From Oscillatoriales cyanobacterium M59_W2019_021 (GTDB lineage Bacteria > Cyanobacteriota > Cyanobacteriia > Cyanobacteriales > Geitlerinemataceae): 55,980 nucleotides of DNA. Positions 53,790 to 55,980 of this stretch are shown one piece after another. Numbering within the stretch: position 1 is the stretch's first letter; each line of letters opens with the position of its first letter. The position numbers were made by a program, and so were the translations under genes. The notes below the pieces were generated by a model. The model ran no database searches. It had not been told where the DNA came from and was given only the letters and a program-made list of their open reading frames with translations. The stretch is from assembly GCA_015295945.1 (NCBI GenBank), contig DVED01000203.1, positions 1-55,980 of the forward strand, given 5' to 3'.

Positions 53790-54752
53790 ATGAACACCAC
53801 CAATCCCACCTTCAAAGCCGATACCGTTCGCAGTTACCTGCACGAAATCGGTCGCGTTCCTTTGCTCACCCACGAGCAAGAAATCGTCTTCGGCAAGCAA
53901 GTGCAAAAAATGGTAAAACTCCTCGAAGCACGGGAAGTGCTAGCCGAAACGATCGATCGCGAACCGACCCATGCCGAATGGGCTCAAGCGGTGAAGCTCG
54001 ATGAAATCCAATTGCGCCAGATCGTCAGCCAAGGTCAGCGAGCCAAACAACGGATGATCGAAGCCAACTTGCGCTTAGTCGTGGCGATCGCCAAAAAATA
54101 TCAAAAGCGCAATATGGAGCTATTGGATCTCATCCAAGAAGGGACGCTGGGATTGGAACGAGGCGTGGATAAATTCGACCCCAAACGCGGGTATAAATTC
54201 TCGACCTACGCCTACTGGTGGATTCGTCAAGCCATTACCCGAGCGATCGCCCAACAAGCTCGTACCATTCGCCTACCCATTCACATTACCGAGAAACTCA
54301 ATAAAATCAAGCGAGTCCAGCGGGAACTGACCCAGCAATTGGGTCGCAGTCCCAACAGCGTAGAAATTGCCAAAGCACTGGAATTAGAACCCGCTCAAAT
54401 TCGCGAGTTTCTCACCCTCTCCCGCCAGCCGATTTCCCTGGATTTGCGAGTGGGAGACAACCAAGATACGGAGTTGCAAGATTTGTTGGAAGACGAAACC
54501 GCCTCTCCGGAAAACTACACCACTCAAGAGTTACTGCGCCAAGATCTGGAACTATTGCTGGCGGAACTGACGCCGCAACAGCGCGAGGTGATTACTCTGC
54601 GCTACGGTCTCAAAGACGGTCGCGAACTGTCCCTGGCAAAAGTGGGCGATCGCCTCAAAATCAGCCGGGAACGGGTGCGCCAACTCGAACACCAAGCGCT
54701 CAACCACCTGCGCCGCCACCGCTCCCATATCTTAGGCTACGTAGCGAGTTAG
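53790..54752 (+). CDS. RNA polymerase sigma factor, group 2 (SigB/SigD-like)
   Basis: 320 aa from ATG 53790 (MNTTNPTFKADTVRSYLHEIGRVPLL). Region 1.2 at 12-45; region 2 at 90-155 with NLRLVVAIAKKYQKRNMELL (2.1-2.2) and the DNA-melting stretch YKFSTYAYWWIRQAITRAI (2.3-2.4). Region 3 at 160-240; region 4.2 HTH (ELSLAKVGDRLKISRERVRQLEHQAL) at about 279-305. It lacks the long N-terminal region of the primary SigA. GTLGLERGVDKFDP is typical of group-2 factors, which respond to light, carbon or stress. Exact letter not assigned. Divergent from apcABC. Confidence 0.93.
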   Translation: MNTTNPTFKADTVRSYLHEIGRVPLLTHEQEIVFGKQVQKMVKLLEAREVLAETIDREPTHAEWAQAVKLDEIQLRQIVSQGQRAKQRMIEANLRLVVAIAKKYQKRNMELLDLIQEGTLGLERGVDKFDPKRGYKFSTYAYWWIRQAITRAIAQQARTIRLPIHITEKLNKIKRVQRELTQQLGRSPNSVEIAKALELEPAQIREFLTLSRQPISLDLRVGDNQDTELQDLLEDETASPENYTTQELLRQDLELLLAELTPQQREVITLRYGLKDGRELSLAKVGDRLKISRERVRQLEHQALNHLRRHRSHILGYVAS

Positions 54753-54798
54753 ATCCGCGAGCGTCGGCAACCGACGTGTAGTGTCTCAATAACATCCT

Positions 54799-54826
54799 TT
54801 GGGGTGCGATGCGCCCCAATTTTTTT
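54799..54826 (+). terminator. rho-independent terminator of the sigma gene
   Basis: Stem TTGGGGTGC/GCGCCCCAA around GAT (54799-54819) followed by T7, 47 bp after the stop codon. Confidence 0.85.
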
Positions 54827-55152
54827 ATTTGGGGTTTGGGATTTGGGGTTTGTTAGTGGTTAGTGGTTAGTGGTTAGTGGTTAGTGGTTAGTCGCTTTGC
54901 TTCCCCTGCTCAAGAAAGCTCCCCCTGCTCAAGAAAGCTCCCCCTGCTTCTTTCCCCTCTGCTCTCTGCCTTTTTTTCCTCCTGAACTCCTGAACTTCTG
55001 CAACTCCTGAACTCCTGTTTTATAAAGTTTTGCGAAGGTTTGGGAAATTTGCGGAGTGGGGGGTGAAGTGTAGATTATAGGGGCAGCGAACCTGCCCGAT
55101 AAATAAGCTGTTTTATAGTCAAAACCCCATAATTATCGAGGAGGATCGTCGG
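54827..55152. repeat. heptads and 19-bp tandem repeat, second locus
   Basis: Five TTAGTGG heptads plus TTAGTCG (54853-54894), then two copies of GCTCAAGAAAGCTCCCCCT (54908-54945), differing by one base from the unit at 47442. CTCCTGAACT-type heptads follow (about 54980-55018). The order heptads, GCTTTGC, 19-mers is the same at both loci. The last 100 bp are the promoter side of the next gene. Confidence 0.85.
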
Positions 55153-55713
55153 GTGCTATATCAATTCGATCGCTTAATTGCTCCGTACCGCCAAGCATTC
55201 AACCGTTTGACCCAATTGCCGACCGCGATCGTGGCAATGGGAGGACTGGTTCTCGGATTGTCAGTTGCCAAAGCCCAACAGCCCAACGCTACGGCTTACG
55301 CGGCTGATGCGTCCCCCAGCATCGAGAAAACGGCGATCGCCCAAGCTAGCGTTTTAGCTGACGGCGTGTACCTGTACGGACAATCCCCCGAAGCCGAACA
55401 AATCGGCAGTGCTTACATGGTTTTTGAAGTGCGCCAAAACCAAGCGGTTGGCGTGTTTTATATGCCGCGATCGTCGTTTGATTGCTTTTACGGCAACCTC
55501 AACACCGATCGATTAGCCGTCACGGTGGTTGACAGCTACGAAAATACGCCGCATCCTTACGATGTTGCCATGGCAGCGTCCACAATTGCGGCAACTCACC
55601 CCATCCAAGATCCCGAATTCGAGGGATTTCACCGGATTGACGACATCAGCGACAACGACTACTCTATGTTGGAAACGTGTAAAGCCAGTTATCAACAAGA
55701 AGTTTGGGAATAG
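55153..55713 (+). CDS. conserved exported cyanobacterial protein
   Basis: 186 aa from GTG 55153 with GAGGAGGA seven bases upstream. Residues 1-45 include a basic N-terminus and a hydrophobic segment (LPTAIVAMGGLVLGLSVAKAQ) that looks like a signal peptide cleaved near AKAQ. The mature domain has LADGVYLYGQSPEAEQIGSAYMVFEVR and AVGVFYMPRSSFDCFYGNL, then DDISDNDYSMLETC near the end. Two cysteines could pair. Family known only as a cyanobacterial hypothetical. A terminator follows. Confidence 0.75.
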   Translation: MLYQFDRLIAPYRQAFNRLTQLPTAIVAMGGLVLGLSVAKAQQPNATAYAADASPSIEKTAIAQASVLADGVYLYGQSPEAEQIGSAYMVFEVRQNQAVGVFYMPRSSFDCFYGNLNTDRLAVTVVDSYENTPHPYDVAMAASTIAATHPIQDPEFEGFHRIDDISDNDYSMLETCKASYQQEVWE

Positions 55714-55810
55714 CAAACGAGAATTTGTCGGTATTTTTGCAAGTTCTGTAATTTTGTAAGGCAAAATTGTCTGTGACGATCTCAAATTTAAAACATTTAA
55801 AACAATGATG

Positions 55811-55840
55811 AATGGCAGGTCTGGCACCTGCCATTTGTTT
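55811..55840 (+). terminator. rho-independent terminator
   Basis: Perfect 10-bp stem AATGGCAGGT/ACCTGCCATT with loop CTGGC, followed by TGTTTT, 98 bp after the upstream stop codon. Confidence 0.8.
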
Positions 55841-55897
55841 TGAGGTCGGTCTGATGGCGATTCTCGTTCCGAGACGCTACGCGAACGTCAGTTTTGG

Positions 55898-55980
55898 TTA
55901 AGCAATCGCCGGTAATACCCGCTCTAGGCGAAGAGAAGGCTTTTTGGGCTGGTGGCAATAGGCAATCAGTCCAGCCAACA
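55898..55980 (-). CDS. probable transposase C-terminus, cut by window edge
   Basis: The minus-strand frame entering from the right edge reads LAGLIAYCHQPKKPSLRLER and ends ending IA before TAA at 55898-55900. This tail resembles the C-terminus of cyanobacterial DDE transposases (AGLIAYCHQPKKPSL). The sequence just beyond it contains GAGACGCTACGCGAACG, a common cyanobacterial repeat. Only 27 codons are visible, so family assignment is tentative. Confidence 0.45.
   Translation of the reverse strand, partial: LAGLIAYCHQPKKPSLRLERVLPAIA

Overview
The window is a chromosomal segment of a cyanobacterium. The evidence is an apcA-apcB-apcC allophycocyanin cluster, psbY, an NblS/Hik33-type sensor kinase beside purD, a group-2 sigma factor, many cyanobacteria-only conserved hypothetical genes, and very frequent GCGATCGC (HIP1) octamers. 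XisH/XisI genes, heptad tandem repeats and large RTX proteins suggest a filamentous, repeat-rich lineage, but the sequence does not fix the genus.

Layout. 0-4.9 kb: an RTX/Calx-beta/beta-helix protein, a small conserved gene and an oligopeptide-type binding lipoprotein. 4.9-9.5 kb: an AT-rich accessory island bounded by two direct copies of a 23-bp sequence. It holds a dead aminotransferase tail, a membrane gene with an in-frame amber codon, small orphan genes, an HTH-like gene, a xisH-xisI pair and a second xisI whose xisH partner survives only as its last 15 codons. 9.5-20.4 kb: an SLH-anchored glycoside hydrolase, tRNA-Thr(UGU), SH3-type secreted protein, Uma2 remnant, glycogen debranching enzyme, DUF29 protein, a response regulator followed by a cytochrome P450, an XRE regulator and a bestrophin pseudogene. 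20.4-25.8 kb: the rimP-nusA-ylxR-infB translation/transcription operon with a hairpin-rich leader. 26.2-28.2 kb: cobO and an AI-2E-family permease. 28.7-34.1 kb: a 1781-residue DUF4347/RTX protein. 34.7-41.3 kb: miaB, a PstS-type remnant, an ABC-2 permease, nblS and purD. 41.5-49.2 kb: a secreted conserved protein, an RRM RNA-binding protein with a small basic neighbour, a third RTX/Calx-beta protein, DUF3153 lipoprotein, psbY (41 codons), gamma-carbonic-anhydrase-like protein, TIGR02652 and VOC proteins. 49.5-55.7 kb: nanE, hisIE, a conserved gene, apcABC, a divergent sigma factor and a secreted conserved protein. The right edge cuts into a probable transposase.

The genes are mostly housekeeping or photosynthetic, with accessory insertions between them. 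Three themes stand out. (1) Short repeats (heptads, a 19-bp array, TA-flanked MITEs, palindromic elements) sit at gene 3' ends and in several cases supply the stop codon and last residues. (2) Five gene remnants keep only their 3' end. (3) Three RTX proteins share a common cap module in different architectures. The most system-like candidate is the repeat-bounded HTH/XisH/XisI island.
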